DNA of 64,000 nt from Emticicia sp. BO119. GTDB lineage: Bacteria > Bacteroidota > Bacteroidia > Cytophagales > Spirosomataceae. Position 1 is the first letter of the stretch, and each line of letters starts with the position of its first letter. A program made the position numbers and the translations under genes. The stretch is taken from positions 372,001 through 436,000 of the forward strand of contig NZ_JACETV010000005.1 in assembly GCF_013912375.1 (NCBI RefSeq). The letters run 5' to 3'. The notes beneath the pieces are model-generated. The model did no database searches and was not told where the DNA came from. It saw nothing but the letters and a program-made list of their open reading frames with translations. Positions 44,659-53,855 of the stretch are shown piece after piece.

Positions 44659-46581
44659 TTACTTATTAATAAGATAATCTGGAGTTACCATAATTAAGTA
44701 AATTGCCAGACGAACTCTTCTCGAAGCATCGTCAGCGTTCGGAACTCCATTAGTTACGCTAATAGGCATTTGAAGTAAAGCCCCTTTGATGATATCAAGC
44801 GTTTTTTGAGAAAGCCTACCATGAGCCAGAATCAGGTTATATTTATCTAATAGCTGTGGCAACCTGTCGTTTCTCGTCAATGGATAGTCGGCTGTTAAAA
44901 TAAATCCGGGCTCTTGTTGTGGCTTATAAGTTTCTCCGCTAAAATAGGTAGTGTACTCTATCACATCATCTACAATAATCCAGCTATTCAATGCATTCAG
45001 ATAGCCCGTTAAAGTCTGAGAATTTAAAGTCTGAAATTCAGGACCATACTTACCTGTACCTTTCATTGCGCCATCAGGCATATAATCAGGCGCAAAGAAG
45101 TTAAACACACTAGGCGAATACATAGGAATTTGTCCCATTTTATCATAAGCCCTTCTCATAACATTACGGAACACACCGCCTGAGGCAGTTAAATTAAGGC
45201 CTTTTACTAAATTCGTATATCTGATAAATGGCTCTTTAAATGCTCCGGCAAACTGTGTATCGCCATTGTTACAGCAGTCTCTGGCTTCGGGGTCCAGCAA
45301 GACTGCCCTAACCACTGCCTTCAGGTCTCCCCTGACCCCACTTCCATTATTATTAAATACAGTTGCTACCCGTTGTATATAAGCAGGACTAGGATTTGAT
45401 GTAACCAATCGTTGAATCAGGCGGCGGCCTATAAACGGCCCTACGTTCGGGTGATTGTATAAAATATCCAGCGCATCTTTAATATCTAATTCTCCTTGCT
45501 GAACAGAGCGGGTGGGAATGGTACTTCCTAAGAATGTTTTAGGCCCAACTTCATGACCATTTACAATGACCCAAGAACTAGGAGGAAGCCAATCTCTAAG
45601 ATAGGCATCACTTGAGTCAATCGGATAAAATTTAAGTTTTTTTGTATAACTCCAATAGTCTTTAACAAAATCTCCTAAATACTTGCTATCACCCCATGAT
45701 AAGCCCGTGAAGACTTTAGCCAGATTGGCAATATCATCATTGTTATATGTGGGGATAGATTTTCCGGCACCATCCTTCTTTTCTGTACCGTCTAAATTCA
45801 ACTGAAACAAGCCTATCGAAAATAACTGCATTATTTCTCTGGCGTAATTTTCATCAGGAAATGTCTGCTTTTCTACATTGGTGGCACGATTATTCATATA
45901 GGTGAGATAAACTGCCATTGATGGATGGTATGTTATTTTTTCTATAAGTGTCCGGTAGTTAGTAAATGAATTTTCTAGTAAAACATCATAATAACTAGAC
46001 AAAGCTTATGGGTTATTATCAAAAGCAGAAACACGAGAGGTAACAAAAATCTCGCTTAGCCCTAAAGCGACTCTCCAACGTAACAAATCCGGAACTGTCA
46101 TATTACCCTGAAACCATGCGACATCAAAAAAATAATCTCCAACAGAAGTATTGGCCAATGTTTTAGATGGATTAGTTCGTTTCAATGAATCAGCTAAAGC
46201 CTCATGCAAACTTTGTATATAATTATTAATGCTAAAAGAATTAGGCATGGCCAGTTGTTGGTCAACCCATTGTTCAATTCCATTTGTGGCTACATTTTCA
46301 ATGTCGGCGTAGGTTGTGCCTAAAGTTGCTTGGGAAAGTAATCTGGCAGCAGCGTTTTTATTGGGTAAATAGCCTGAACTCATGAGGGTTTTAATGCCCG
46401 TTTGGTTACTGGCATTGGATGAAGAGGTTACTGTAACGTTTGTGGTTTTTCCTTTTCCAAAAGTTACATTCTGCTGTGCTATTGAAAAAGTATTTACTCC
46501 ACAAAAAATGATCAAAAGAACAAGCGTTATTCCTTGACAAATTTTAAATCGCCTTTGAAACACAAATAGAGGTAAGCTCAT
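44659..46581 (-). pseudogene. DUF1800 family gene of module copy B interrupted by an in-frame stop
   Basis: A reading frame of 641 codons with the same layout as the intact copy at 38132-40060 (AARLLSQATLGTTYADI, FPDENYAREIMQLFSIGL, NVGPFIGRRLIQRLVTSNP). It is broken only by TAA at 46008-46006. The frame is unchanged on both sides: NNP-stop-ALSSYYDV, where copy A reads GNPYALASYYDV with TAT. A single T-to-A change therefore explains it; there is no frameshift. The second half could only be translated from a TTG right after the stop. Possible readings: recent inactivation, a sequencing error, or read-through. The rest of the gene shows no decay. Confidence 0.85.
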
Positions 46582-46989
46582 TTCAAATTATTAGAAATTA
46601 AATTAAACCATTGAAATTATAATAATAACAATTTTAGAAGGTAGTAGCATACACCAATGTACAAAAAACAAACGGCTATAATTTATAATAAGGACATAAT
46701 TATCCTGATTATATTATTTCGTAACTTTTGGTGATTTTTATTAAGTTTAGATGTTGAGTCTATTATAAAAATTAGTAGTGCTGTTCGCTAAAAAAAACTT
46801 ATAATGTAATCTGTATCAACAATTTAACAGATTCGGGACAATTTTAAGTAATACTTTAGGTCGTTTTATTTGTTATTAACACAAATATATCGAAAATGTT
46901 ATGTATTAGGGTTTAAATTTTCCAAAATTTTACTGAGTGGAAACTGTAGAATTACTTTAAGCAAAATTTGTTCCTTTGAAACAATTTTT
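46582..46989. other. Intergenic region upstream of module B
   Basis: About 400 bp, AT-rich, no gene seen. The first 220 bp are recognisably similar to the region upstream of module A, so the duplication included the promoter region. Confidence 0.5.
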
Positions 46990-48078
46990 CTAATATTTAT
47001 TATCTGTTAGACTTTGTATGCGTTTCCAAATGTCATCAAGTCCTTTATTATTAGCTGCTATTTTATTTTCAATATTTTCTTTAATATACCTTATTCTCTC
47101 TTCTGTCATTGGGTGAGAGTTCAGATAAGACCACGTTTGTTTATCACTTTGTTTTTTTTCCTCATTCTCCAATCGTTTCATCAGATAAAGCATTCCTTCA
47201 GGATGAATTCGATTATGGTACATTATTTGTAGACCTTTTATATCTGCTTGTTTCTCCATAGACCTTGAAAAATCAAGTTGATGTATATTATCAACCTGAT
47301 TGACTAGTAGATTGCTTATTGAACCAGTATCTCCGAAAATTACTGAAATAAGTAAAGAACCTGTGAGACCTCTTAATAGTCCTTTTAATGAATGTCTTTC
47401 TTTTATATGTGTAACTTCATGCGACAACAACGCAGCTAATTCTTCTGAAGATTTAATCTTTTCTATAATGCCACTGAAAACTACCACATTTCCACCTGGT
47501 AGGGCAAAAGCATTCACCTCTTTATTATTAGCTACTGTAAATTTCAAAGGGTACTTGGTTTCGAAGTCTATTTTTCTGGCAAAATCATTCAATAATTTTG
47601 TCTTTTCTGTATCAATTTCAGTGTTACTGATAAAACTTTCATAAAGTTTATCACCTAAAGTTATTTCTGTTGATACCGGAATTTTTCCTGAAATATAAGA
47701 GGCGAGATTTGGTAATAAAACGAAGTAGATTATCGCTCCAATTGCTAAAAAAACAGAAATTCCAATCAAAGTCACTTTTATAAGGGCATTATATTCTCTT
47801 GCCACAACACCAAAACTATTGTCTGGCTTAGGTAAATATCCCTGTAAATTTTGTGATAAAGAGCCCTCGTTATGGTACTCTAAATACTGATGAGGAAACG
47901 CGCCATACTTCAGCATGGTTTTGTCTTTACCTGAAAATTCGGCATATTGAATTTCTGAAATAACCCAGATTACTTTTTTCTCATCATAATAAATGCTCAA
48001 TGAATTACCAAACACCTCAACCTGCGCTCGATTCGGTTTACTGGCCTGGCCATCATAATAGATTGCAGAATGTTGCAT
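46990..48078 (-). CDS. M48 family zinc metalloprotease, membrane-anchored
   Basis: 362 residues from ATG 48078 (a longer reading starts at TTG). An N-terminal beta-rich domain (about 1-85) is followed by a transmembrane helix (ALIKVTLIGISVFLAIGAII), then an M48 peptidase domain with ELAALLSHEVTHIKERH (HExxH zinc motif) and a third ligand in SMEKQADIKG. The C-terminal part SYLNSHPMTEERIRYI is typical of YfgC/BepA-like proteases involved in envelope protein quality control. It ends the minus-strand run after KdsD, 54 bp away. Confidence 0.88.
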   Translation of the reverse strand: MQHSAIYYDGQASKPNRAQVEVFGNSLSIYYDEKKVIWVISEIQYAEFSGKDKTMLKYGAFPHQYLEYHNEGSLSQNLQGYLPKPDNSFGVVAREYNALIKVTLIGISVFLAIGAIIYFVLLPNLASYISGKIPVSTEITLGDKLYESFISNTEIDTEKTKLLNDFARKIDFETKYPLKFTVANNKEVNAFALPGGNVVVFSGIIEKIKSSEELAALLSHEVTHIKERHSLKGLLRGLTGSLLISVIFGDTGSISNLLVNQVDNIHQLDFSRSMEKQADIKGLQIMYHNRIHPEGMLYLMKRLENEEKKQSDKQTWSYLNSHPMTEERIRYIKENIENKIAANNKGLDDIWKRIQSLTDNKY

Positions 48079-48132
48079 AAAAGTTTGTGCTAAAGGAGGT
48101 GTTTGAAAGTTAAGCAATCTATCAGCATTTTC

Positions 48133-49107
48133 TTAGAGTAGACCCTCTTTTAATAAATCATGTAAATGGACAAAACCCATTAATTTATTTTCTTCTACAA
48201 CTACCAATTGTGTGATATTCTTTTCCTGCATGAAAGATAACGCTGTTACGGCATAATCGTCTGGTGAAATGGTTTTAGGAGTAACTGTCATAATATCTTT
48301 TGCGGTCAGAGTCGAAAAATCTGTTTGTTTATTCAACATTCTTCGCAAGTCACCGTCAGTAATAATACCAAGCAGTTCATTCTGCTCGTTTGTTACAGCT
48401 GTTGCTCCCAATAATTTTGAGGTCATTTCCAATATAACTGTATGTATATCTGCTTCGGATGCTACTTTTGGCAGAGCATTATTTGGGTACACATCACTTA
48501 CTTTCAGATACATTTTCTTACCTAAACTTCCACCAGGGTGATATTTTGCAAAGTCTCTATCTGTAAAACCTCTCATTTCTAATAAACAAATAGCTAATGC
48601 ATCACCCAATGCCAAAGCCGCTGTGGTAGAAGTGGTAGGTGCCAGGTTGAGGGGGCAGGCTTCTCTCTCCACATGAGCATTCAGAATAAAGTCAGTATGA
48701 ATAGCCAGATAAGATTTTTCGTTGCTCACCATTGCAATCATCTGGTTTCCATGCATTTTTAGCAAGGGGACTAAGACCTTGATTTCGGGGGTATCACCAC
48801 TCTTTGATATACACAATACTATGTCTTCTTTCTGTATCATCCCTAAATCTCCATGTATTGCATCTGCTGCGTGCATAAAGAGTGCAGGTGTACCTGTAGA
48901 GTTCATAGTAGCAACAATTTTCTGCCCAATAATTGCACTTTTCCCGATACCAGTTACTACAAGTCTGCCTTTGCAAGCTAAAATCGCCTCTACACACAAT
49001 TCAAACTGTTCGTTAATATAACTTTTCAAAGAAAGAATTGCTTCGGCTTCATCTTGCAAAACTTTTTTCGCTACGCTTTGTATTTTTTTTTCTAACTTCG
49101 TCTTCAC
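48133..49107 (-). CDS. kdsD: Arabinose-5-phosphate isomerase (KdsD/KpsF)
   Basis: 324 residues: SIS domain (about 20-190; TGIGKSAIIGQKIVATMNST, ISKSGDTPEI) and two CBS domains (about 200-324; GIITDGDLRRML, QLVVVEENKLMGFVHLHDLL). It converts ribulose-5-phosphate to arabinose-5-phosphate, the first step of KDO synthesis for lipopolysaccharide. I use GTG 49107 as start; the frame can be extended to TTG 49161, but the -7 box TATTTTTG (minus strand, 49139-49132) lies in between and the known family N-terminus begins near KKIQSVAKKVL. It heads a unit with the M48 protease. Confidence 0.88.
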   Translation of the reverse strand: MKTKLEKKIQSVAKKVLQDEAEAILSLKSYINEQFELCVEAILACKGRLVVTGIGKSAIIGQKIVATMNSTGTPALFMHAADAIHGDLGMIQKEDIVLCISKSGDTPEIKVLVPLLKMHGNQMIAMVSNEKSYLAIHTDFILNAHVEREACPLNLAPTTSTTAALALGDALAICLLEMRGFTDRDFAKYHPGGSLGKKMYLKVSDVYPNNALPKVASEADIHTVILEMTSKLLGATAVTNEQNELLGIITDGDLRRMLNKQTDFSTLTAKDIMTVTPKTISPDDYAVTALSFMQEKNITQLVVVEENKLMGFVHLHDLLKEGLL

Positions 49108-49121
49108 TTTTCTTGACAGGA

Positions 49122-49139
49122 TATTTTTGCACAAAAATA
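49122..49139. promoter_or_regulatory. Palindromic double -7 box upstream of kdsD
   Basis: TATTTTTG (plus strand, 49122-49129) and the same box on the minus strand (49139-49132) flank the dinucleotide CA. The minus copy is well placed for kdsD with its GTG start at 49107. The plus copy points toward recQ but is about 460 bp from it. Confidence 0.5.
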
Positions 49140-49592
49140 GTGTTTGTTTACCAAGCCTCAAAAGAATAGTGAGCGAAGGGTACTATAAAAACCATTGTAT
49201 AAAAAAACCGATTGACAACAAAACAATTTTCTAAAACACTGAATGTATCTGTTAAAAAAAAACCGCATTAAAAATTTGTAAAACTCAAGTAAAAAAATAG
49301 TATCTTAGCAAAGGCTTAAGTAATTACCTTAAATTAATTGAAACTTTTGTGTATCTATCAGTCAGGCAAAAACTGTTTCTGACTTTATAAATATCAGAAT
49401 TATCCGGCTGTTGTTCATGCGATTATCTCAACCAACTATTTTTAATCTATCGACACAGCAATATTACTACAGTAAAGTATTATTATAAGTTAATTTGGTG
49501 ATAGCTTCATCAAAGAAGTCAACATGAAATTGCTCAGATACTGACCTATTTTTTAAAATATTGTAAATTTTCCGTACAGCAATTTTGCGTTT
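49140..49592. other. Intergenic region between kdsD and recQ
   Basis: About 450 bp of AT-rich sequence. No gene, tRNA or strong hairpin found. It probably carries a long leader for recQ. Confidence 0.4.
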
Positions 49593-51971
49593 ATGGTAGA
49601 ACCAGTAATTCAACAATCATTAAAAGAAAAACTCAAAGAAATTTTTGGTTTTGATGCTTTTCGTGGCGAGCAGGAAGTGATTATTCATAACATTGTGTCA
49701 GGAAAAAACACTTTTGTTATTATGCCCACAGGAGCCGGGAAATCGCTTTGCTATCAGTTACCGGCTATGGTACTTGACGGCACAGCCATTGTTATTTCTC
49801 CGCTTATTGCCTTGATGAAAAATCAGGTTGACCAGATGACCGCCTTTGGCATTAACGCTCAGTTTTTAAATTCGACTTTGAATAAGGCTGAAATGACCAA
49901 AGTGAAGAACGATGTGTTAAGTGGAGAGTGTCGCCTATTGTATATTGCGCCTGAATCTCTTACCAAAGAAGATAATCTATCGTTTTTACAGAAAGCCAAT
50001 CTCTCTTTCGTAGCTGTCGATGAAGCCCACTGTATTTCAGAGTGGGGTCATGACTTCAGACCTGAATACCGTCGTATCAGAGGTATTATTGATGACATCA
50101 GCTCAAACTTACCTGTTATTGCGCTTACAGCTACCGCTACCCCAAAAGTGCAACAGGATATTAAGAAAAATCTGAATATGGATGAAGCGATGATTTTCAA
50201 ATCGTCATTCAACCGAAAGAATTTATATTATGAGATTCGTCCTAAAATAGATTCTAAAAAACAACTGATCCGCTATATTCTCAACAATAAAGGTAAATCA
50301 GGTATTGTTTACTGTCTGAGTCGTAAAAAAGTTGAGGAGATTGCGAATCTATTGAGCGTAAACGGTATTAAAGCCTTGCATTATCATGCCGGTTTAGATG
50401 CTGATACCCGGATGAAAAACCAGGACGCTTTCCTGAATGAAGAAGCTGATGTAATTGTTGCAACGATTGCATTCGGAATGGGAATTGACAAACCGGATGT
50501 TCGCTTTGTGATTCACTACGATGCCCCGAAATCGCTTGAAGGTTATTATCAGGAAACCGGAAGGGCAGGGCGTGATGGTCTGGAGGGTAATTGCCTGATG
50601 TTCTACAGTTTCGACGATATACTGAAATTAGAGAAGTTCAATAAAGATAAAACCGTTACGGAAAGAGATAACGCTAAAGCCTTATTGATGGAAATGGTAG
50701 CCTACTCTAATTTAGGGATCTGCCGTCGTCGTCAATTATTAAGTTATTTTGGTGAGTATGCTGAAAAAGATTGTGGTTTCTGTGATAACTGCCTGAAACC
50801 TACCAAGAAATTCAAGATAGAAGACGAAGCCGTTCTGGCATTAAAGGCGATCTTGCAGGTAGGTGAAAGATTTGATATTCAGCATATTGCAGATGTACTA
50901 ACGGCTAATACTGCAAATGCTTATATTCGTAGCTATGAACATGATAAATTAGAAGTGTATGGCAGAGGTAAAAGTATGTTTGTTGAAGCAGAGGACGATG
51001 ATGAAGAGGACGATGACGAAGAGGAATTGGATATTGTAAGCGACGATGAGTCTGATGATGATGAAGATGATGCACCAGTAGCAACCAAAAGCCCATCACA
51101 CTCACCAAAGAAAACTGAAAAACCTAAAAAGGCTGACAATAAAAAGACTCCAAACGATTATTGGGTCTCAATTCTACGCCAGATGATGGTGTTAGGTTAT
51201 ATTGAGAAAGATATTGAAAACGCTTACGGAGTTGTAAAAGTGTCTGAAAAAGGTAAAAACTTTATTCAGGACTCTTATCCGATTACGATTGCCGAAGATC
51301 ATAACTACGAAAACACTGAAAGTAGCGACGATGATGATGTACCAATGAATAGCGGCCCATCAGGTGGTGGCGGGGCTTTCGACTCGGCATTATTCGAATT
51401 ACTGAAAGCACTCCGTAAAAAAATTGCCAAAGAAAAGAATGTTCCGCCTTACGTAGTTTTCCAGGATCCTTCTTTAGAAGAGATGGCAACTACTTATCCA
51501 ACCACTTCTCAAGATCTGGCGCAGATCAATGGTGTAGGTTTAGGCAAAGTACAGAAGTTTGGTAAGCCTTTTCTGGAGTTGATTTCCAAATATGTTGAAG
51601 AAAACGAAATTGAAACAACTCAGGATTTAGTAGTAAAATCAGCCATTAATAAGTCAAAAATCAAGATCTACATTATTCAGCAAATCGACCGTAAGATTGA
51701 TTTAGATGAAATTGCTGAATCAAAAGATTTAACAATGGCTGAATTAATTGAAGAAATTGAACATATCTGTTATTCGGGTACTCGACTCAATCTTGATTAT
51801 TATATCAATCAGGTGGTTGATGATGAACATCAGGAAGAAATTTATGATTATTTCATGAGTGCTGAAACCGATAATATACGTGCTGCTCAAAAGATTTTTG
51901 ACGGCGATGAATATCCTGAAGAAGAATTACGATTAATGCGTATTAAATTTTTATCTGAAATGGCAAATTAA
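49593..51971 (+). CDS. recQ: ATP-dependent DNA helicase RecQ with acidic insert
   Basis: 792 residues. Helicase domain with Walker A PTGAGKS (K50), DEAH box VAVDEAHCISEWGHDFRPEY (143-146) and motif VI YYQETGRAGRDG. A zinc-binding region follows (CRRRQLLSYF, CGFCDNC), then the RQC winged helix (about 410-560). A strongly acidic, Ser/Lys-rich insert at about 467-515 (runs of D and E, then KKTEKPKKADNKK) interrupts the RQC region. After it come a HRDC domain (about 600-680; LFELLKALRKKIAKEKNVPP) and a C-terminal helical part with DYINQV-like repeats. RecQ unwinds DNA in recombination and replication-fork repair. The insert is not usual for RecQ and may be a protein-interaction site. Confidence 0.93.
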   Translation: MVEPVIQQSLKEKLKEIFGFDAFRGEQEVIIHNIVSGKNTFVIMPTGAGKSLCYQLPAMVLDGTAIVISPLIALMKNQVDQMTAFGINAQFLNSTLNKAEMTKVKNDVLSGECRLLYIAPESLTKEDNLSFLQKANLSFVAVDEAHCISEWGHDFRPEYRRIRGIIDDISSNLPVIALTATATPKVQQDIKKNLNMDEAMIFKSSFNRKNLYYEIRPKIDSKKQLIRYILNNKGKSGIVYCLSRKKVEEIANLLSVNGIKALHYHAGLDADTRMKNQDAFLNEEADVIVATIAFGMGIDKPDVRFVIHYDAPKSLEGYYQETGRAGRDGLEGNCLMFYSFDDILKLEKFNKDKTVTERDNAKALLMEMVAYSNLGICRRRQLLSYFGEYAEKDCGFCDNCLKPTKKFKIEDEAVLALKAILQVGERFDIQHIADVLTANTANAYIRSYEHDKLEVYGRGKSMFVEAEDDDEEDDDEEELDIVSDDESDDDEDDAPVATKSPSHSPKKTEKPKKADNKKTPNDYWVSILRQMMVLGYIEKDIENAYGVVKVSEKGKNFIQDSYPITIAEDHNYENTESSDDDDVPMNSGPSGGGGAFDSALFELLKALRKKIAKEKNVPPYVVFQDPSLEEMATTYPTTSQDLAQINGVGLGKVQKFGKPFLELISKYVEENEIETTQDLVVKSAINKSKIKIYIIQQIDRKIDLDEIAESKDLTMAELIEEIEHICYSGTRLNLDYYINQVVDDEHQEEIYDYFMSAETDNIRAAQKIFDGDEYPEEELRLMRIKFLSEMAN

Positions 51972-52037
51972 TTTATTATATTTGAGATAAGAACGCTTAG
52001 ACGATACCGTAAGAACGATATATACAACAAAATCATA

Positions 52038-52077
52038 AAAAGTGTGAAAAGCATAACATTATGCTTCACACTTTTTT
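52038..52077 (+). terminator. recQ terminator
   Basis: Stem AGTGTGAA-A-AGCAT / ATGCT-TCACACT with one bulge and a 6-nt loop, followed by TTTTTTG. About 70 bp after the recQ stop. Confidence 0.8.
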
Positions 52078-52221
52078 GTTTTTATAGATTCAAAAAACAA
52101 AAATTGGCAAATAATAGATCAATAAGGTGTATTTATGACATAAAATCATGCGTGAATGCATAATTTTTTATTATTTAACATCAAAAAAATCATTATTAAT
52201 AGTTATTCAATAAAATAAATA

Positions 52222-52229
52222 TACTTTTG
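52222..52229 (+). promoter_or_regulatory. -7 box of the RRM gene
   Basis: TACTTTTG matches TAnnTTTG. It overlaps the upstream in-frame TTG at 52227, which supports the later ATG 52263 as start and leaves a leader of about 25 nt. Confidence 0.6.
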
Positions 52230-52262
52230 TATAAATTTATCAATCAAATCATACAAGTTATC

Positions 52263-52628
52263 ATGAACATTTTTGTTGGAAGTCTACCATTTAGAATTGA
52301 GGAAAGTGAATTAAAGCAATATTTTGAAGAATATGGTGAAGTTAGTTCTGTAAAAATTATTATCGACAAAGTTACAGGAAGAAGCAAAGGTTTTGCATTT
52401 GTAGAAATGCCAGACGATGCTGCCGCTCTGAAAGCTATCGCTCAATTGAATGGCGCAGACATCGGTGGCCGCACAGCCGTGGTAAATCAAGCAGAAGAAA
52501 GAAGAGAAAGACCATCAGGTGGTGGCGGTGGCTTCAACCGTGGCGGTGGAGATTTCAACCGTGGCGGCGGTGGCGGTTATAACCGTGGCGGTGACCGTGG
52601 CGGCAATGGCGGCGGACGCAGATATTAA
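52263..52628 (+). CDS. RNA-binding protein, single RRM with Gly/Arg-rich tail
   Basis: 121 residues. One RRM (about 1-78) with RNP2 IFVGSL and RNP1 KGFAFVEM, followed by a tail of Gly/Arg/Asn/Phe repeats (GGGFNRGG, GGGYNRGG) to the end. Bacterial proteins of this kind bind RNA; the RGG-like tail favours multivalent RNA contacts. Monocistronic, with its own promoter and terminator. Confidence 0.9.
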   Translation: MNIFVGSLPFRIEESELKQYFEEYGEVSSVKIIIDKVTGRSKGFAFVEMPDDAAALKAIAQLNGADIGGRTAVVNQAEERRERPSGGGGGFNRGGGDFNRGGGGGYNRGGDRGGNGGGRRY

Positions 52629-52656
52629 TATTCTTCAAAATACTATCATATATTTT

Positions 52657-52703
52657 AAGGAAACTGAGCTTCCATTTAATGGTGTGCTTGGTTTCCTTTT
52701 TTT
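52657..52703 (+). terminator. Terminator of the RRM gene
   Basis: Stem AAGGAAAC (52657-52664) / GTTTCCTT (52691-52698) with a long loop, followed by TTTTTT. Confidence 0.7.
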
Positions 52704-52727
52704 ATCTCTCATGATATGATAAGTCAT

Positions 52728-52760
52728 ATAAAAAGCCTCTAACTGTTTAGCAAGAGGCTT
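52728..52760 (-). terminator. Terminator of the DUF1080 gene
   Basis: On the minus strand, AAGCCTCT pairs with AGAGGCTT (52760-52753 / 52740-52733) and is followed by TTTTTATATG. It lies 24 bp after the stop codon at 52784. Confidence 0.8.
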
Positions 52761-52783
52761 CTATACTTTATATAATAATACAA

Positions 52784-53416
52784 TCAAGGTAAAGGTTTTA
52801 CCATTATATCTTTGAAATATACTTTGCTTTTAGGGTCATGACCCTGCAACGCAAAAGTACCACTGCTGATTCGTCGCCCTTTTCTATTTTCCGGTAAATC
52901 AGCAGGCTCGTCGTATTCAACGGCAACCTTATCATTTACTTTAATTGTTACATGTTTATCTTTCACAATTATAGTTTCGGTGTACCATACATTATCCTTT
53001 ACTAAAGTATCTTTTACATCCTTAATACCATATAAACTTCCGGTACGTCTCCAATCTGTGTGCGAATTGTTTACCTGTACCTCATACCCTTTATCAGGCC
53101 AGCTCCCTTGTTGGTACTCAGTATGAAAATACATACCTGAGTTTGAACCCGGGGTAGTCATTACTTGAGCCTTAAACTCAAAGTTCTTAAAATCATGATT
53201 GTTGACTGGTCCTACATAAAATAAGTGTGCTACCGGGCCATTAACGGCAATACTACCATTTTCGATACTAAAAGTACTGGCATTGTCGCCGACTTTCCAG
53301 CCATCAAACGATTTACCATCAAAGAGCGAGTACCAACCATCTTTTGATTTTTTTTGTGCAAAGCTGGTATTGGTTAGTAAAAATAAGGCAAATGCATAAT
53401 AACAAATTCGTTTCAT
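52784..53416 (-). CDS. DUF1080 (3-keto-disaccharide hydrolase-like) exported protein
   Basis: 210 residues with signal peptide (MKRICYYAFALFLLTNTSFA). The beta-sandwich (LamG-like) DUF1080 domain spans most of the chain: GWYSLFDGKSFDGWKVGD, NSGMYFHTEY, GYEVQVNNSH and RISSGTFALQGHDP. Members are periplasmic or outer-membrane glycoside hydrolases or glycan-binding proteins; some act on 3-keto-glycosides. It stands alone. Confidence 0.85.
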   Translation of the reverse strand: MKRICYYAFALFLLTNTSFAQKKSKDGWYSLFDGKSFDGWKVGDNASTFSIENGSIAVNGPVAHLFYVGPVNNHDFKNFEFKAQVMTTPGSNSGMYFHTEYQQGSWPDKGYEVQVNNSHTDWRRTGSLYGIKDVKDTLVKDNVWYTETIIVKDKHVTIKVNDKVAVEYDEPADLPENRKGRRISSGTFALQGHDPKSKVYFKDIMVKPLP

Positions 53417-53855
53417 AAGGTATTTTGTTAGTTTATAAAGGCGAGTGCCGCCGAGTTGAATAATTCCAACAATTTTACGAAACTAATTTTAAATCTTCAT
53501 TTTAAATAAACATTAATTATCAAAACAGGCTTTCAGATGATTTTTCAGACTTACCAATACTTACATAATTTTGCTGCCATATAGGATATGGTACTAATGC
53601 AACACCATTTAATGTCTTTACGATACAAAAGCCAGGCCATTAAATACTTCAACAGTATAAATCATGCTTTTTATTGTGGCAAAACTATGTAATAGCAGAA
53701 ATTATACCTGCCTCTGTAAAATCATCTGAAGGTATCCTCTACGCCCACTCGAAAGTATGTTTAGGCTTCATGACGAAGCCATACAAATGCTTTTATAAAA
53801 CAAAAGAAGAACCAAGTGATTCTCCCCTTATATGGCAAAGTATTTATCTTACGGT
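53417..53855. other. Intergenic region with a hairpin downstream of sdaA
   Basis: About 440 bp without a gene I accept. A perfect 6-bp stem GGCTTC / GAAGCC with a 5-nt loop at 53764-53780, extended by GTATG/ATAC flanks, lies 75 bp past the sdaA stop and could end that transcript, although no T run follows. Confidence 0.4.

Noticed and set aside
46003-46011. Frameshift in the DUF1800 copy B gene
   Set aside because: The two halves are in the same frame; a single TAT-to-TAA change explains the break.
50905-51139. Serine- and histidine-rich minus-strand frames inside recQ
   Set aside because: They are the antisense of the acidic GAT/GAA repeat tract of recQ.
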